DNA from: Heligmosomoides polygyrus polygyrus
Lineage: Eukaryota; Nematoda; Chromadorea; Rhabditida; Heligmosomidae
Assembly: GCA_947396885.1 (NCBI GenBank)
Contig: OX377204.1
Location: 38,649,975-38,713,974 of the forward strand
DNA length: 64,000 bases
Reading direction: 5' to 3'
In this document: positions 36,801 through 48,479 of the stretch, in pieces
How positions within the stretch are numbered: the stretch's first letter is position 1
Layout: every line of letters begins with the position of its first letter
Notes under the pieces: model-generated
Database searches by the model: none
Told to the model about the DNA's origin: nothing
The model's input: the letters and a program-made list of their open reading frames with translations, nothing else
Made by a program: the position numbers and the translations under genes

Positions 36801-39800
36801 AGTGCACTCTTCAGAGTCTGTTTCTTCTTCAGTAGTGCGCATCTATATCATCAGCTCTACGCTAGCCTTGCGTCCATGACGAACAAAAGGATCACTACTG
36901 ATTGACATCGCAGCTTACTGTGCATACCCTGCATGCAATTGGAACTCTTCCACGGTTTCCCGTAAAAGTAGAATGCGAGGCACGTTGAAGAGATGAACCA
37001 ACGCCGACTCTTAGCCTCTGCGTGCATGTTTTATGACGTTGCAGACCACGAAATTGCCTAAATTTCGAAGTCCTCTGACGCTGACGCTCTATTGCGAATG
37101 TAAAGGCAGCTCCTTCTAAAGAGTTTCGTTTCCTCTGACACTTGTTAACTTTTAGGTTTACGAGGAAACATCGAAGGTTGAGCGAAAGCGTTCACTGCTT
37201 CTACAGACCACTTCGTTTCCATCAGGAGAGCTGAACTTATTAAGAGAAGGAGTGACAGAAGATACCACACCATCTAGGAATTGCACACCATCGAGGTTGG
37301 TTTAAACTAGTCAAATAACGAGCTTGAAGTAACTGTAAGGATGGCGTCCTTCGTATGCAACTCACTAGTTTCTCTTTTGCACCTTTCATCGTTTACGACG
37401 AAGTCGTGATGGTGAGCACAACCAGCTGCGAGGACATTAGCTGCAAATACCGTGTGGAATCAAATTTCCTACAACTCAACATGTATGTTCTGTTTCTTCA
37501 GAGCTCGCAACATTTTCGACCTGTATAGGGCGCGTGGAGTGCAGTAAGAGGGGTGCCGGCTGCCACTGCTCTAGATACCAGGTTCTTGACTCAGTTTTCT
37601 CGCGAGTGGTGGTTTTTATGTAAGAACGGTCACCGCGTGCTGACGCTGACTGCGCACGTTGGCCTTTGCCGCGGCCGTACGAGTTATCTATCATGGCCTG
37701 CTGAAACGTTAGATTTGAACGTATCTCTTTAATGATGGAGTTTCGAGAGCATATAATCCGGCTTAGTCATTGAGACTGGGAGGGAAATGCTCTGTTTTGT
37801 AAAGACTTGCCGAACATTGCTTAATGTCCGGCAAACGATATCCCTGGTCTCAGCTTGACTGCAGTGCTGCGAGAAGAGAACTACTTGTGTTCGTGGTGTT
37901 CGGGAGGAAGTATTAACCCTGCCGTAGTGATTAACCGAGGTCAGAATTTCCAAAAAACGGCTCAGTGGTACTGTACCACGGCCGATCATTAACCAGTAAA
38001 GTCCCCGTTGACTTCTGCGGCGCTCCCCGCGTATACGGCGACTAAACGTACATAATGCCCCGTAGCCGTTTCTCTTCTAGGCAAACCAAGTCTTCCGTTC
38101 CTCCAGCGTCCGTGAATTGGTACTTCTGGCACTAATTTGCACTAAAGGCACTAAATTGTTCGCCGACTAGCCACGACAAGTCATCGTACAGGCCAAATAC
38201 GCATTCAAATTTCCTCCACGACATCGCGTAGAAGTGTAGCGTGGCGCATCCGAAAACGGTTGGTTAACGCCGTTTTTTATTCTTTTATCCTTTCATTGAT
38301 CCTGTTTCCACTCGAGAACAGCTCTGATTCCAAACGGCTTATTCTTTATTGAGGAGCACGCTATTATCTAAACAGACGATTACTAATGTGGCTGGTGGGA
38401 AGGATCGTGTTACACACACCAGGATCCGCATTACAAGCAGGCTACCTCAGTGCAAGCTAGAGTGTGCCAACATATCAGTTCTCCTTCAGACTATGCTCAG
38501 CCTTATGGTTGTTGGTTAGAAAAATGCGACAGTTCAGAAAGGAGACTGGTCCACCTCCAAAGCGCAATCCTCGTGGTCTCTATCAGGCTTTGTAAGGCCA
38601 TCAGATCAAGTTTGGTTTAGTTTTGTATGAATACTGCTTGATAAGCACGTGAGGCTGCAGTGGACGAACCTCATACGTTGACATGGTAATCATATCCCCT
38701 TTTTGACGCAAGTTTTGTGAATTGCTAATCGAATTTATCCACTCTTGTTTCTCTTATATACATTCGAGCTACCAGCTAAAATTTCTCGACTTGGGGCTGC
38801 CTGCAAAATGTACGCTGACGACATAAAAATTTACAAAGAGATCGAAAATGTTCAAGACTGTCGTGTGATACAGTCAGCGATCGAATGCGTGGATGAGTGG
38901 GCAAAAATATGGGAGCTACCTCTTGCTCCAGAAAAATCTTGTAGTTTTACAGTCGGTACAAGAAGTCAAGTTTCCCAATCAGCGCACAGTCTAAGAGGAG
39001 TGTTACTGAAGTCGGTCTCTGCCGTTCGGGATCTAGGTTTCTCAATATCAGCAGATCTCAGGTTTAATGAGCACTATAGAGCGTTGGTTAAGAAAGCAAA
39101 TTTCCGAACTTATAACTTATTTAAGATATTAAAAACGAACGACTTGCAGACGCTCTTGCGAGCTTACAAAATTTACGTGCGGCCCATTGTAGAATGTGGC
39201 ACAACCGTGTTCAACCCCACCAAAAAGAAGGATATCGGTTTTTGTTGGAAAGCGTTCAGAATAATTATACACGTAAGCTGTTTATGAGATGTTATGGACT
39301 TCAATATTGTGATTTGCCGAATGGATCCACTAGAGCAAAGTTGCTTGGTCTTCCTAGTCTGTGTTCCAGAAGAAAAAAGGCCGATTTGCTCATGTTGTTA
39401 AAAATTCTGACTAAAACCGTTGCAGTTGACCCACTGCCATTCTTCAAGTCTCCACTATCTAGAAATAGAAAAGGGAAACTTAGAATCTATGTCTCTGTTG
39501 CAAGGACGCAGGCTAGGTCAAGCTTCCTCACCTATAGGAATCTCAGGGAGCTCAACTGCTTGCTTGGTGAATCCGAAAATGTCACACAGATGTCACTCCC
39601 GGCTCTCAAGTCATTTATTGCTCGTAGATTTCTCCTTTTAAGCTAATTTGGCGTTGTATTTTATCTGGCGATCATTTCTTGAGTCTAGATTTGATATGAC
39701 CTCGTTTCGTTTGACTTCCTTTCCTTTATGTTAATCCACGTGTATTGTATGACACGTCTTTGAATAAATAAATAAATAAATAAATTTAGGATGGTGAACA

Positions 39801-39961
39801 TTGCTGAAGAAGTGGCCGAAGACGCGGAGGAGATGGTTGTCTGCAGCGTGGTCCGAGGCATGGTGAGGGAGGTTCTGCGGCGCGAGAAGGAGGAGCTTAG
39901 GAACACCCTGGATAGGCGACGAAAACGCACGAGTGTAACCCCGTCGAGCACCCCTGTTTAA
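30869..39961 (+). CDS. PPP1R37-like leucine-rich-repeat protein (whole gene)
   Basis: This is an ortholog or close relative of protein phosphatase 1 regulatory subunit 37 (LRRC68), which binds PP1 and inhibits it. Exons: 30869-31101, 31170-31319, 31378-31497, 31675-31863, 31927-32040, 32143-32274, 32331-32475, 33728-33805, 33870-33970, 34312-34498, 35660-35799 (optional), about 35823 or 35842-35973, 36025-36143, 36211-36355, 36411-36667, 37156-37295 and 39790-39961. Phases agree at all junctions except those around the 35.8-kb exon. The first exon has ARKVHFDDTHLISGY, where KVHF is an RVxF-type PP1-docking motif placed as in human PPP1R37. The start codon lies upstream and was not found. The C-terminal half is nematode-specific Ser/Thr-rich sequence. 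One donor (34498) would be GC rather than GT. Confidence 0.85.
31170..33970 (+). CDS. PPP1R37-like LRR domain exons
   Basis: Eight exons encode RNase-inhibitor-type leucine-rich repeats in the same order as human PPP1R37: MEALEEVFRRVQFDTLDF, FYESAHKLNLSFNKQI, SNSLHMLNLRYTSLS, LGCLHLENVNLYGK, ELYLGENSLQSGD, IQMLDLRNNNLGDIGVAKI, LTALVLWNNKITANGLDAV, LETLNIGSNPLGEAGVQRL, LIRVDLRDNPGIGSAGLLA and SISLLNLDQS. Using the acceptor before 31675 removes about 45 codons that would otherwise interrupt the repeat alignment. All introns are GT-AG. The intron at 32476-33727 is the only long one in the domain. Confidence 0.92.
34312..37295 (+). CDS. PPP1R37-like C-terminal region exons
   Basis: After the LRRs, exon 34312-34498 has RPYQENFRRYYEDIKRYCER and an acidic EEVKKEDVVKIEEE stretch. 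Later exons are Ser/Thr/Pro-rich: KLRRFSVSPSSSTFD, EHPPRPKTLAIGIPG, then SDKDIMRDVRTVIGDLVNYV and YEETSKVERKRSLLL. The region looks disordered with likely phosphorylation sites. Exon 35660-35799 enters in phase from the GC donor. The following acceptor at 35823 is in phase but meets TAA at 35835-35837. Skipping 35660-35799 and using the weak acceptor before 35842 avoids the stop. This may be alternative splicing. Confidence 0.7.
35554..35566. repeat. poly(G) tract, 13 nt
   Basis: A run of 13 G in the intron 34499-35659 of the PPP1R37-like gene. Confidence 0.95.
37502..37547 (+). CDS. alternative terminal exon candidate
   Basis: A TTCTTCAG acceptor is followed in phase with exon 37156-37295 by ARNIFDLYRARGVQ and TAA (37545-37547). 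It competes with the exon at 39790-39961, which is also in phase. It is short, so a chance match is possible. Confidence 0.35.
38724..39785 (+). mobile_element. 5'-truncated CR1-like LINE
   Basis: A reverse transcriptase fragment starts at about 38724 (LLFLLYTFELPA) and has the active-site box KMYADDIKIY, then SAVRDLGFSISADLRF. After a frame change near 39230 it continues as YRFLLESVQNNYTRKLFMRC to a stop at 39644-39646. It ends in AATAAATAAATAAATAAAT (39764-39785). The endonuclease and early RT are missing, as expected for incomplete target-primed reverse transcription. It lies in the last intron of the PPP1R37-like gene, on the same strand, directly before the terminal exon. Confidence 0.85.
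39790..39961 (+). CDS. probable terminal exon of the PPP1R37-like gene
   Basis: The acceptor AATTTAG|G completes the split Arg codon left by the donor at 37295. The frame then reads MVNIAEEVAEDAEEMVVCSV, VREVLRREKEELRNTLDRRR and TPSSTPV to TAA (39959-39961). The helical, charged composition and G/C-ending codons look like real coding sequence. The acceptor has TAAA repeats instead of a normal pyrimidine tract. Confidence 0.7.
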
Positions 39962-40787
39962 TGGAAAGCGCCGCTTCGTCCCTTGCAGTCTTCATGCAGT
40001 CCAACCCTCCGCTGATATTCTGAGGACGACGAAGCTGGTCAGGGCAAGCTTTACCGTCTCGGTTTCCTCATCGGTGGTGGTTCCGATGGCTTTACTCTCG
40101 CAATCGACTAGCTCCCTACCTCCTCTCATGCGATTTACTACCCTCTGTGTTGCGCTGTGCATTCAGCGCTTCTGACTGTACTTAATAGCTCCGCCCGCCG
40201 CCGCGGTTCGAGTCGTCCCACTTCGCTGCCAGTTTCTTTTGCCTTTTTCGTCTCACTGTTTTCGTAGAAGCGAACACTTTCCTAGTATTGTCGCGTTCGC
40301 GCTGTCCAACCATCGTACTCTGTTTTACAAGTTGTGATCTCATCACTGCTTAGTACACCTATGTCATCTTGTTCTGGTGTCGTTCAACTTAGGTCTAGAG
40401 TTCCCGCCGTCCACAGTTGTTCTGTTCCTGTATTCGGACGGCTATTTATAACTTGTACATAGCAACCCACTTGTATACATAGATGACCGTTTATCTGTGA
40501 TTACTTCTGAAAGAGTCATGTTGTTATAAGTCCATAGATTCGGTTCGTTTTAAAAGAATGTTTGAGTTCACGTAACCCTCCTCCGTCAGCACTTAGGGGA
40601 GACGTAGTAGCGCAATAAGCGTGTCCTGGTGATTGGCTAGTTGTGTCGAGTGTCTTTGTATTTTCGTACATAGTCTATGAATTCGGCTGAGGGCCTTGAT
40701 TGATAAATGTCTTCTATTTTCTCATTCTGTCTTCGCAGAACTTCGACTTGGCTGTTCATATTCTAGATGCTTGCCTAACATTACCAA

Positions 40788-41210
40788 ATGGCGCAATTCC
40801 GCAAGGAGTCGCACTTCGCTTTCTGTTATACAAACAAGGCGAGTACTTCTGGTGCAGATTCCCTGGTCTTCGTGTTGCAACCCTTGTTAGGTTCCTGCAT
40901 GTGGTGCTGCAACTCTTCTTGCTATACTGGAATTGGTCACTGCTTCTCCGAACTCACGTCTGCGAACGTCGTGTACCGGACTAAACGATCGAACAAACGA
41001 CGAGGATGGACAACCGATAACATCGATAGTATCAGGGGCTCGAACGCTACTGCATCCAATGTCAATAGATTGCTTGATCTCTTCACTTCTAGAGATCGGA
41101 TTGGATCTTCCAGAGGCGGAAGACTCGAAAAGCCGGGACTGTTTCTAGGAGAGCGTCGTTCCCAGAAGATGTTAGCCTCTAATGGTGCCTTCACGTCTTC
41201 GTATACGTAA
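40788..41210 (+). CDS. unrecognised open frame, possibly chance
   Basis: A single 140-codon frame from ATG to TAA. It contains a Cys-rich stretch (GSCMWCCNSSCYTGIGHC) and a basic, Ser-rich tail (RTKRSNKRRGWTTDNIDS). A TCTTCGCAG acceptor-like site at 40731-40739 precedes a different frame (FDLAVHILDACLTLPNGAI). Two frames look mildly coding, so neither is secure. It follows the terminal exon above by about 0.8 kb on the same strand. Confidence 0.2.
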   Translation: MAQFRKESHFAFCYTNKASTSGADSLVFVLQPLLGSCMWCCNSSCYTGIGHCFSELTSANVVYRTKRSNKRRGWTTDNIDSIRGSNATASNVNRLLDLFTSRDRIGSSRGGRLEKPGLFLGERRSQKMLASNGAFTSSYT

Positions 41211-41342
41211 TCATTCTAACTCGACTGAGTCTAAAGTCGCGGACCTCTAGCCCCGTACCCGTTTCATGACTGTTCTGGCATTCTGCCTGAACTCTGGGCC
41301 CCTCTCCATCCTAGTCCAGAGTATACCCTTGTCCTTGGGAGA

Positions 41343-41410
41343 AGATTCGAATTTCGAATATTGGACCTTTTTCGAATAGTCGAATATTCGAAATTCGAAA
41401 AGGACGAAGG
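41343..41410. repeat. TTCGAA-rich palindrome
   Basis: CCTTTTTCGAATAGTCGAAT is followed at once by its near reverse complement, ending CGAAATTCGAAAAGG. This is the same sequence type as the tandem array at 10600-10812. Confidence 0.75.
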
Positions 41411-41715
41411 TATAGTCCAGAGATGCTTATCTGCCAACGTATTACGAGAAGTCTGCCATAAGTGTTTGCGTTGGCGTGTCCTCGCCTGATAGAAAGAGGT
41501 CACGCCTTATCTGTAACATTGGCTTCTCATATCAACTTAATTCTACCGTTGACTACCCAGTAAACCTTTGACGAGCCATCATACTCGCAGAGGTAAGCAC
41601 AATGGAGCCAAAATACTCCTAGCGCACATCAGAGCACCATCATACGCTCATAACCAGGACAATGACTTTGGAGTCTTTCATCCGTTCGTAGGAGATTCTC
41701 AGCACTCGTGTGACT

Positions 41716-42962
41716 GGAGACGAGGACGGGGTGAGGGACGTTCTGCCTGAAAGCGGCGCGGGCAAAAGCGCGGGACAATGCCTGCGGAGCCAATTAGCGT
41801 CCACTCGCGCGGTGACACCCGCCGCTTGGCGCTGAGCCCAGACAGCCCTCGCCGCGGAGCGATGCTGACCTGGCCGACCACGGGAGCCCGCAGATCGACC
41901 AAATTTGGTGTGATTACGGTCGATAGAGGGATAGGAGGCTCAGACAGTTTGCATTGGCAGTCCAGAAATTCGTATTGATATGAACCCTACTATTTCCTAT
42001 ATCAGAATTTCGAGCTCTATCGAATGAGCCAGGAAAGAATCTTGCCTCAATAAGCGCTACAACTATTTTTTCAGGTGCTGTTTAACTTTAGTTAAATATC
42101 AGCTTTTATTTATATCAGAATTAACTGCGACGCGTGCTTCCAGGCTAAAATTGCACGAGGATTCCAATTAGATAGACGAGAGATTTTTCACAGAAGTTTA
42201 AAGCATTAGTTTCAACATGGCATCTCCTCAGCATTTCGTAACTGATTTTTCGACAGAGCTTAATACGCACTGAGGCATCATAATGTTGTTTTCAAAAAGG
42301 TTTGGCACTTCGGGTTCTATTAGAATGTTTGTCGTCTACCTAATTAGATTCCTCATGCAATTTCAGCCTGAAAGCATGCCTCGAAATTATTTCTGATATA
42401 AATGAAAACTGATGTTTAAGGAAATTAAACAGCGCCTAAAAGGTCGCCTTAAGGGTTATCTAGGCAGGATAATTTCTGGCTCATTTGAAAGAGGTCGATA
42501 TTTTAATATAGGAAATGGCGTTCACATCGGTATTCTGGAAACATGCACCGCATTTAATCCTGATATATGTGAAAAAACCTGATATTTAACGAAAGTTAAA
42601 CAGCACCTGAAAAAATAGTTATAAGACTTATTGAGGCAACATTCTTTCCTGGCTCATTCGATTGAGAACGAAATTCTGATATAGGAGATGGCAGGGTTCA
42701 CATGAATGCGAATATCTGGACTGCCAATGCAAGCCGTCTGAGCCTCCTATCACTCTATCGACTGTAATCACACAAAATCTGGTCGATCTGCGGGCTCTCG
42801 TGGTCGGCCAGGTCAGCATCGCTCAGCGGCGAGGGCTGTCTGGGCCCAGCGCCAAGCGGCGGGTGTCACCGCGCGAGTCGACGCTAATTGGCTCCGCAGG
42901 CACTGTCCCGCGTCTTTGCCCGCGCCGCTTTCAGGCAGAACGTCCCCCTCCCACGAGGACGT
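41716..42962. mobile_element. 1.25-kb foldback element
   Basis: The outer arms (about 41716-42105 and 42570-42962) are inverted copies that share GACGTTCTGCCTGAAAGCGG, a GCGCGGTGACACCCGCCG segment, CCTATATCAGAATTTCG and TTTTTTCAGGTGCTGTTTAA. Inner blocks around 42110-42200 and 42340-42430 pair as well, so nearly the whole element is a palindrome. There is no transposase and the exact target duplication is not clear. Confidence 0.8.
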
Positions 42963-43009
42963 TCTTCAGAAGAACGACTTCCACATTGATGTTACGGGGT
43001 GTTTAGTTG

Positions 43010-43090
43010 TGAATGAAACTTGCACCAGGACTCGAACGCGCACACTCCGCTCTCCTGGCTACTATACGCCTTACACCAGCCGCAGTGTTT
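43010..43090 (-). repeat. tRNA-like sequence (SINE head or pseudogene)
   Basis: The minus strand has GCGTTCGAGTCCTGGTGC as a near-perfect B box, preceded about 45 bases earlier by GGTGTAAGGCGTATAG, a weak A box. No full cloverleaf with paired acceptor stem was seen, so it is not called as a functional tRNA. Confidence 0.45.
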
Positions 43091-44046
43091 GTTTGCACGC
43101 AATATCTGCGACATCTTCGTGGCAACGACCTATTGCCACTCACTCGGGAGATCGGGATGTTGCGGTCGATCATACAGCGAGGTTCGGATCCCGCCTCGTG
43201 CAAGTTTTGATCGCAACAAAGCGTCCCGCAACTGCATATAGCCTCTGCGACAGCCAGTTCAGCCTTCAACAAATGTGCTAAGACATGAGCTCCATATTTT
43301 GAAATTTTCTCGAAGGGGAGGCGTTTGCAACGCAAAACCCAGGAACCCACTCCATGGAGACCTTAGTCTGTTGATGCTGGATTCGTGGGGAATACTAAAC
43401 TGACCATGAGAGTTGTTCGGTACATGACAAACAGTTGCAGGAGTACTAAGGGCTTGCACCCTCGTAGAGATCTCACATACGCCTTTGTCAATAACAGCAG
43501 GCAGGTTCAGAGAATACAGATCCAGCGAAGGGAGGAAACTCCAGAGTGTGGCCGATGTTCAACAGCTTACCCGTGTTAGGGCTCCTCACGGTAGTGATGC
43601 GGCCAGCAGTTCTTTCAGCACTCCAAACATGCGAGTTACACCGTGCTCTCACAAGGCAGTTTTAGTGGTCATCCGTGAAGAACGGCGAAGAAGGCTCGAG
43701 GTTCCTTTATTCTGTGAGAACGCCACTCTCTGTGTTGTTTCCACTACACACCCAGTGAGCAAGATTGGGGTGCTGTGTCCCACACACGTTCTGCCCGCTT
43801 AGTCCATCTAACCCGATTTTTAGAATTACATAGTGTGGACGCCATCGCATCTTGAGAACTCTTCGAGCCACAATTTAAAAGGCAGAGGAGAGGCATCTAC
43901 GCACTGACGTGGAGTCGCATTGAAGTAAGGCCATTCACATAGATCTCGTCTACGTAGAGTAATTGAAGTCCGTTAACTAGATGCTCTATCTTATATGTCG
44001 CCGAAGCCGTTTTATTAATATAACGATGATGTGCAACAAGGTATGT

Positions 44047-44660
44047 ATTAGGGCGGAGGCAAAATAATGAGACAAATTGAAAAAATTCTTTATCTCTTTA
44101 TAACTCAATTACAACTCAACGATGCTGAGGAATGTATTTGCCATTAAGGGCAATGACCTTGCTGCCTTCGCTCAGCCAACTTCCTGATCCCATCCTTCCA
44201 GAACTGCTTGGGCCTGGTGCTAATCCACTGCTCGTTATGGTTGTCGAGGTCTGCTTGGGTCCTTCTGTCCCTTCCGACCATGAAGTCCTATAGGCTCAAA
44301 AAGTAGTGGTAGTCGCATGGAGAGATGTCCGGCGAATACGGTGGATGAGGCATGTGAACGTAGCCCAACTGGGCAAGCTTATCCGTGGTTACTTGTTCCC
44401 CATGGGGTGCGGCGTTGTCGAAGAGGAGGACCTTCTTGAAGCGCCGCCACTGAATAAGTTCGAGTCGCAGGTCCCTCTCTTCTATTTCGTTTACCATGAC
44501 CTTGGAGTCCATCGCCGTGCTTTTGGTAAACAGCTTCCAGTATACCGGCCCAGACCCAAAAGCTCCGAAGGTGCTTCTCGCCATGAACATCTCGCCGAAC
44601 GAAGATCGGTAACAGGTTACCAGGCCTCACCCAGGCTGGCTGCTTGGCAGGGTTAAGTTA
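44047..44660 (-). pseudogene. mariner transposase pseudogene 1
   Basis: The minus strand encodes mariner-type pieces: FKKVLLFDNAAPHGEQVT (second catalytic Asp), LGYVHMPHPPYSPDISPCDY (third Asp, DD34D type), and then in other frames EQWISTRPKQFWKDGIRKLA and WLSEGSKVIALNGKYIPQHR at the C-terminus. At least two frame changes separate the pieces, so it is inactive. The 3' end of the element is probably near 44047 (GGGCGGAGGCAAAATAATGA). Confidence 0.85.
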
Positions 44661-47600
44661 GAAGACGTGCTCATCTTGCGTGACTATTGAGCCCAGGCTA
44701 CTCGGGATTGGGAATTGGGCGAGATTTGCGCGACACAGGTCGACTCGTCAGATTGGGGTGTCGGCATGAGACAGACTGGGGTTTTGGCATGCTTCTGGAA
44801 AGGGCGGAATTGGTAACATCTCAGGTGGCCTTCAGTAAGAGCATACAAACATACAAATACGATAAACACGAAACCAGACTCCAGCCACGGGATATATGGA
44901 CACGCCATGGAGAGTCTCATTACTTCCCCCCCCCCCCCCTAATAGATGCAGGAATTCGTAGCACGTCTTCGGAGTTTTGTCTTCTATGTTGTTAGAAAAT
45001 ACATGTAGCACAATGCATACCTCCTTTCGGAAATTCTAAGAGACGGACGCGGAAGGCACCACGTTTGCTTGTGGCGATGAGATACGAATCAAGATTCCTT
45101 TTGCCTACCTTTCATATTGAGAACAGTAATTAGGCATACTATAGGTGCGGTACTCTCCCCATGTAAGCTTCAAATGGCATAGAATCGACCGCGGGACTGC
45201 ATGACATAGCACTTTGGGGAGCTGAAATAATACATGGCTGACTGTATGATATCTGGCTAGTGGAATTGTCATTTAGTGTACATGGCGTATACAGAAAAGG
45301 CAAAAACCACACGTTGAAGAATGCATAGATGGGCGTTCGAAGAGATCCACTTTTACGGAAGATCATAGAGGATACTATCATTGCGACGCACGTCCACTTG
45401 GCGACCAAATCGGTCCTGACACGCGAGTGTGACTTTTCAGCTCTGCAAGTCCTTCGTCTGCGTCGCGAACCACAAAACTAATCAAGGAGACGGGGATCGG
45501 TTGCTGCTCTATTCTCGTCTCCTCGAAGAGCGCGGAGACGAGGATAGGCTGTCCCTCAATTCTCGGAGGTAGAACCATTGCCCGAAAGCTCGCCTCAACA
45601 AGTGGACAGCAGGACCAGCTGACGTTAAATTCGAGTGTTGGTTGTGGCAGTTCCTCTGCCGAATTCTTGTTTTGCAGAGACTACTCTCCCTCGTTTGTAA
45701 CCGCAAGCAAAAACGTCGACAGATATGCGACATATGTCTTCGGAGGGAAACCAGTCAGTTGACCTCAGATCCAGCGATATTGGCCCACTTCCTCGTAACT
45801 ACAAAGATTCCACTCACAGGGTACAGACCACATCATAACCGCTTCATATCGATGGTGCTGAAGTACCGTGTCTGTCCGGATCCTGAATGCAGTCAAAATC
45901 TGCTGCTGTCAGTGATGGGAGTACGGATGATCCTCGGGTCTATAACTGCATTTGCTGAGGACCCAGCGTGATAATATTTGGCGGATCTCGTTCTTCCCTT
46001 GTCGCGCTGTAGGGAAGAAACTAGTGGAATACGCGCAGCGAACTTTGTTGTATAGCTCATAACAGACGCTAGAATAAGGCGTAACAGGTTAGCATTTGAT
46101 CATAGTGTATATGATCAAATGGGTTTAACAAGTTTCACACGGACCTGAAAAATCCAAGGTATTCGCGATATACTGCCGTGGTTCCAATAGCATTCGGAAG
46201 TCAAGAGTGGTAGAAAGCCGCTTTCCTGACATTTTATTATAGATAATTAATCTGGCTCCTAGAATATGCTAGCTTCATGATTGGAATTAGGAAGCTACCT
46301 CAAAATCACAACCTCCAAGATTTGCACATAGAAGCAGCAGGAGTTCTGGTCGACTTCCTTTGGAGGAATCAATGTGTTATTGGCTTCTAATTTACACTGC
46401 CATTCTTGGAATAAAGGAGACACGCACCTATTACAAAACATTATGTACTGTGATTGAACTTACGGAAACAGAAAGCACTGGATGAGAGCGAACTCGCAAC
46501 TGCACAACTATTCCGACGCTGGCCTCGACGGGAGCAGGCAGGACACAAAGAAACAACGAAATCAGTGCATATCAGTAAACTGCGATGAAGCGAAGGGTCA
46601 TCGCTTGGTCAGAAAAGAACTATGAAGACAGTGGGCAGGATACACGGTGGTGAAGCGGGCAAAGACAATTTATAGACTTTATAACGCGTGCTGCATATCA
46701 ACGGTGCTTACAATATAAAGGCAGAGATCTACGGACGGCGAGCGGCTCACAAACACAGGAAAGTAAAGGAAGGGAATAAATATGCGGGAGGAAAGCTTCT
46801 TTGAGATGCAGATGTAGAAGAGTGAACTGTGGGGGCTATAATGCGACGGAGGAATCGACACGAAGATACATGACTAGAAAGCGCGAACTTCTTCAATAAC
46901 AACGAATACGGGAATGAGGAGCTGGTCTGAGATTGGCGGCAATTACAACTTCAACGACAAATGCGCACAAAAACTGCAGCAGTTCCAATTCAGCGCTCTA
47001 AAGCGGAATACTGGCTCCTGGCTTACTCCGTCGGGGTGGCTTCGTGGCCGGTAAGTAGACAGATGTCGTGCTTATCGTGAATGCCCAGCGGATGCGATTT
47101 CAGCACGATGACTCTAGATGTGAAATATTGGAAACAAACAACGAAGGTCGTATCTGACTATTCACTTGACGCACGCCATAATTTCACTTTCGAATAGACC
47201 TTACAAGAACTTCTGATGCGTGCAAGCCGAGTGCGCATGACTAGGACTTGACAGTTACTGCAAATGTTAAACAAACACCTCCTCGAAAACCACCACAGGA
47301 CCAAAAGCATAAGAGCGACATTGCTTCTTTAACACCAGAGCCAAAGAATGTGCGGGCTGCATAGGCGCGAAGATTTGTCTGTAGGGACGCAATGCAGCAC
47401 ACAACGAAACATTTGGAACTCGTCACTCTATTTTGGTAAATGAAGCAGTGGCCCTACTATGAGAAGATGACAAACTGAAATTCGGAAGAAAACTGCTGAG
47501 GATGACGAAACACTACTATACCAAATCTTCTGCTTTCACGAGATAAGCCCTTTTAGATCCAAGGTCCTCCTTCAAATTTCAAACTTATTACATGCCAGAG

Positions 47601-48469
47601 CATGTTTTAGAAAGCAACAGAACGGTATACAGATATAGAAATTCAAAGACGACAGCGCAACGAACAATCAGAAAAGAAAAGAATATTTAAAAGAAATACT
47701 AGAACAGCAATGAAGGCAAGGCATGGACCACGAATCTTGTTTACTCGGGCAAGTGATCGCTGATAATACTCTTGAATTTACTCAGAATACGGGAAGCTTG
47801 ACTCTTTTGATTAATTTGCCAAACTCTATAGCTCCACGACACGCGAAGAAGTGCCGTCTCAGTGCTGACCATGGTCTCGAGAAGCTTAGTTTAAGCCTGT
47901 TACCCCTTGTGGATGAGGGGGTCATTTTAACCCATTGACGACCGCGCGACAAATCGCGTGCCTGGCGCGTGGAACCCCGCGCTGGGAGCGCACGGACGCT
48001 GAAATCTCGTGGAAACACTGCTTCACGATATTCTAAATGAAGCTTCCTCTCCAAAGATTAGCCACATATTGGAGAGGGCCAGAGCAGGTTTGAAGCAAAA
48101 CACAAAATATGTATTTGCTGCTGCCAGAAGGTCTGGAATGAAAATGGGCGCACGTTTGCCACGAATCGTGCAAATAAGGTGACCACATGGTGTAGCAGGT
48201 GTTTGACATATTGCTGTCCAGATTGTTTTCAAAATTTTTACAAGAAATGTGACTAGCTATTTTTCTGCATGACCATTTTCATGAGATGTGGACAGCTGTT
48301 TGTGAATGGTGCCGATCTTTCTGCAGCTTGAATAGTGTGTAGCGTTGACTATTTGTTATATCAGTGCCTAGAAGTAAATGACTGCCGGACCACAGTGCAG
48401 TAGCATTGCTAGGATCCAAAATATCTAATGAATACTCCTAAACTATGAAAAGCGAGAAATGAGCCGTAG
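44661..48469. other. intergenic, mostly unassigned
   Basis: No gene is supported. A 109-codon plus frame at 45642-45971 and other short frames show no motif. A 14-base poly(C) run lies at 44926-44939. TTAACCCATTGACGACCG at 47929-47946 resembles the end of a piggyBac-type MITE (see 59119). Confidence 0.4.
44926..44939. repeat. poly(C) tract, 14 nt
   Basis: A run of 14 C in intergenic DNA. Confidence 0.95.
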
Positions 48470-48479
48470 CGAACAGTTT

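Noticed and set aside
45642..45971. 109-codon plus frame with several Cys (CDICLRRE)
   Set aside because: No domain pattern, no splice context and no neighbouring exons.
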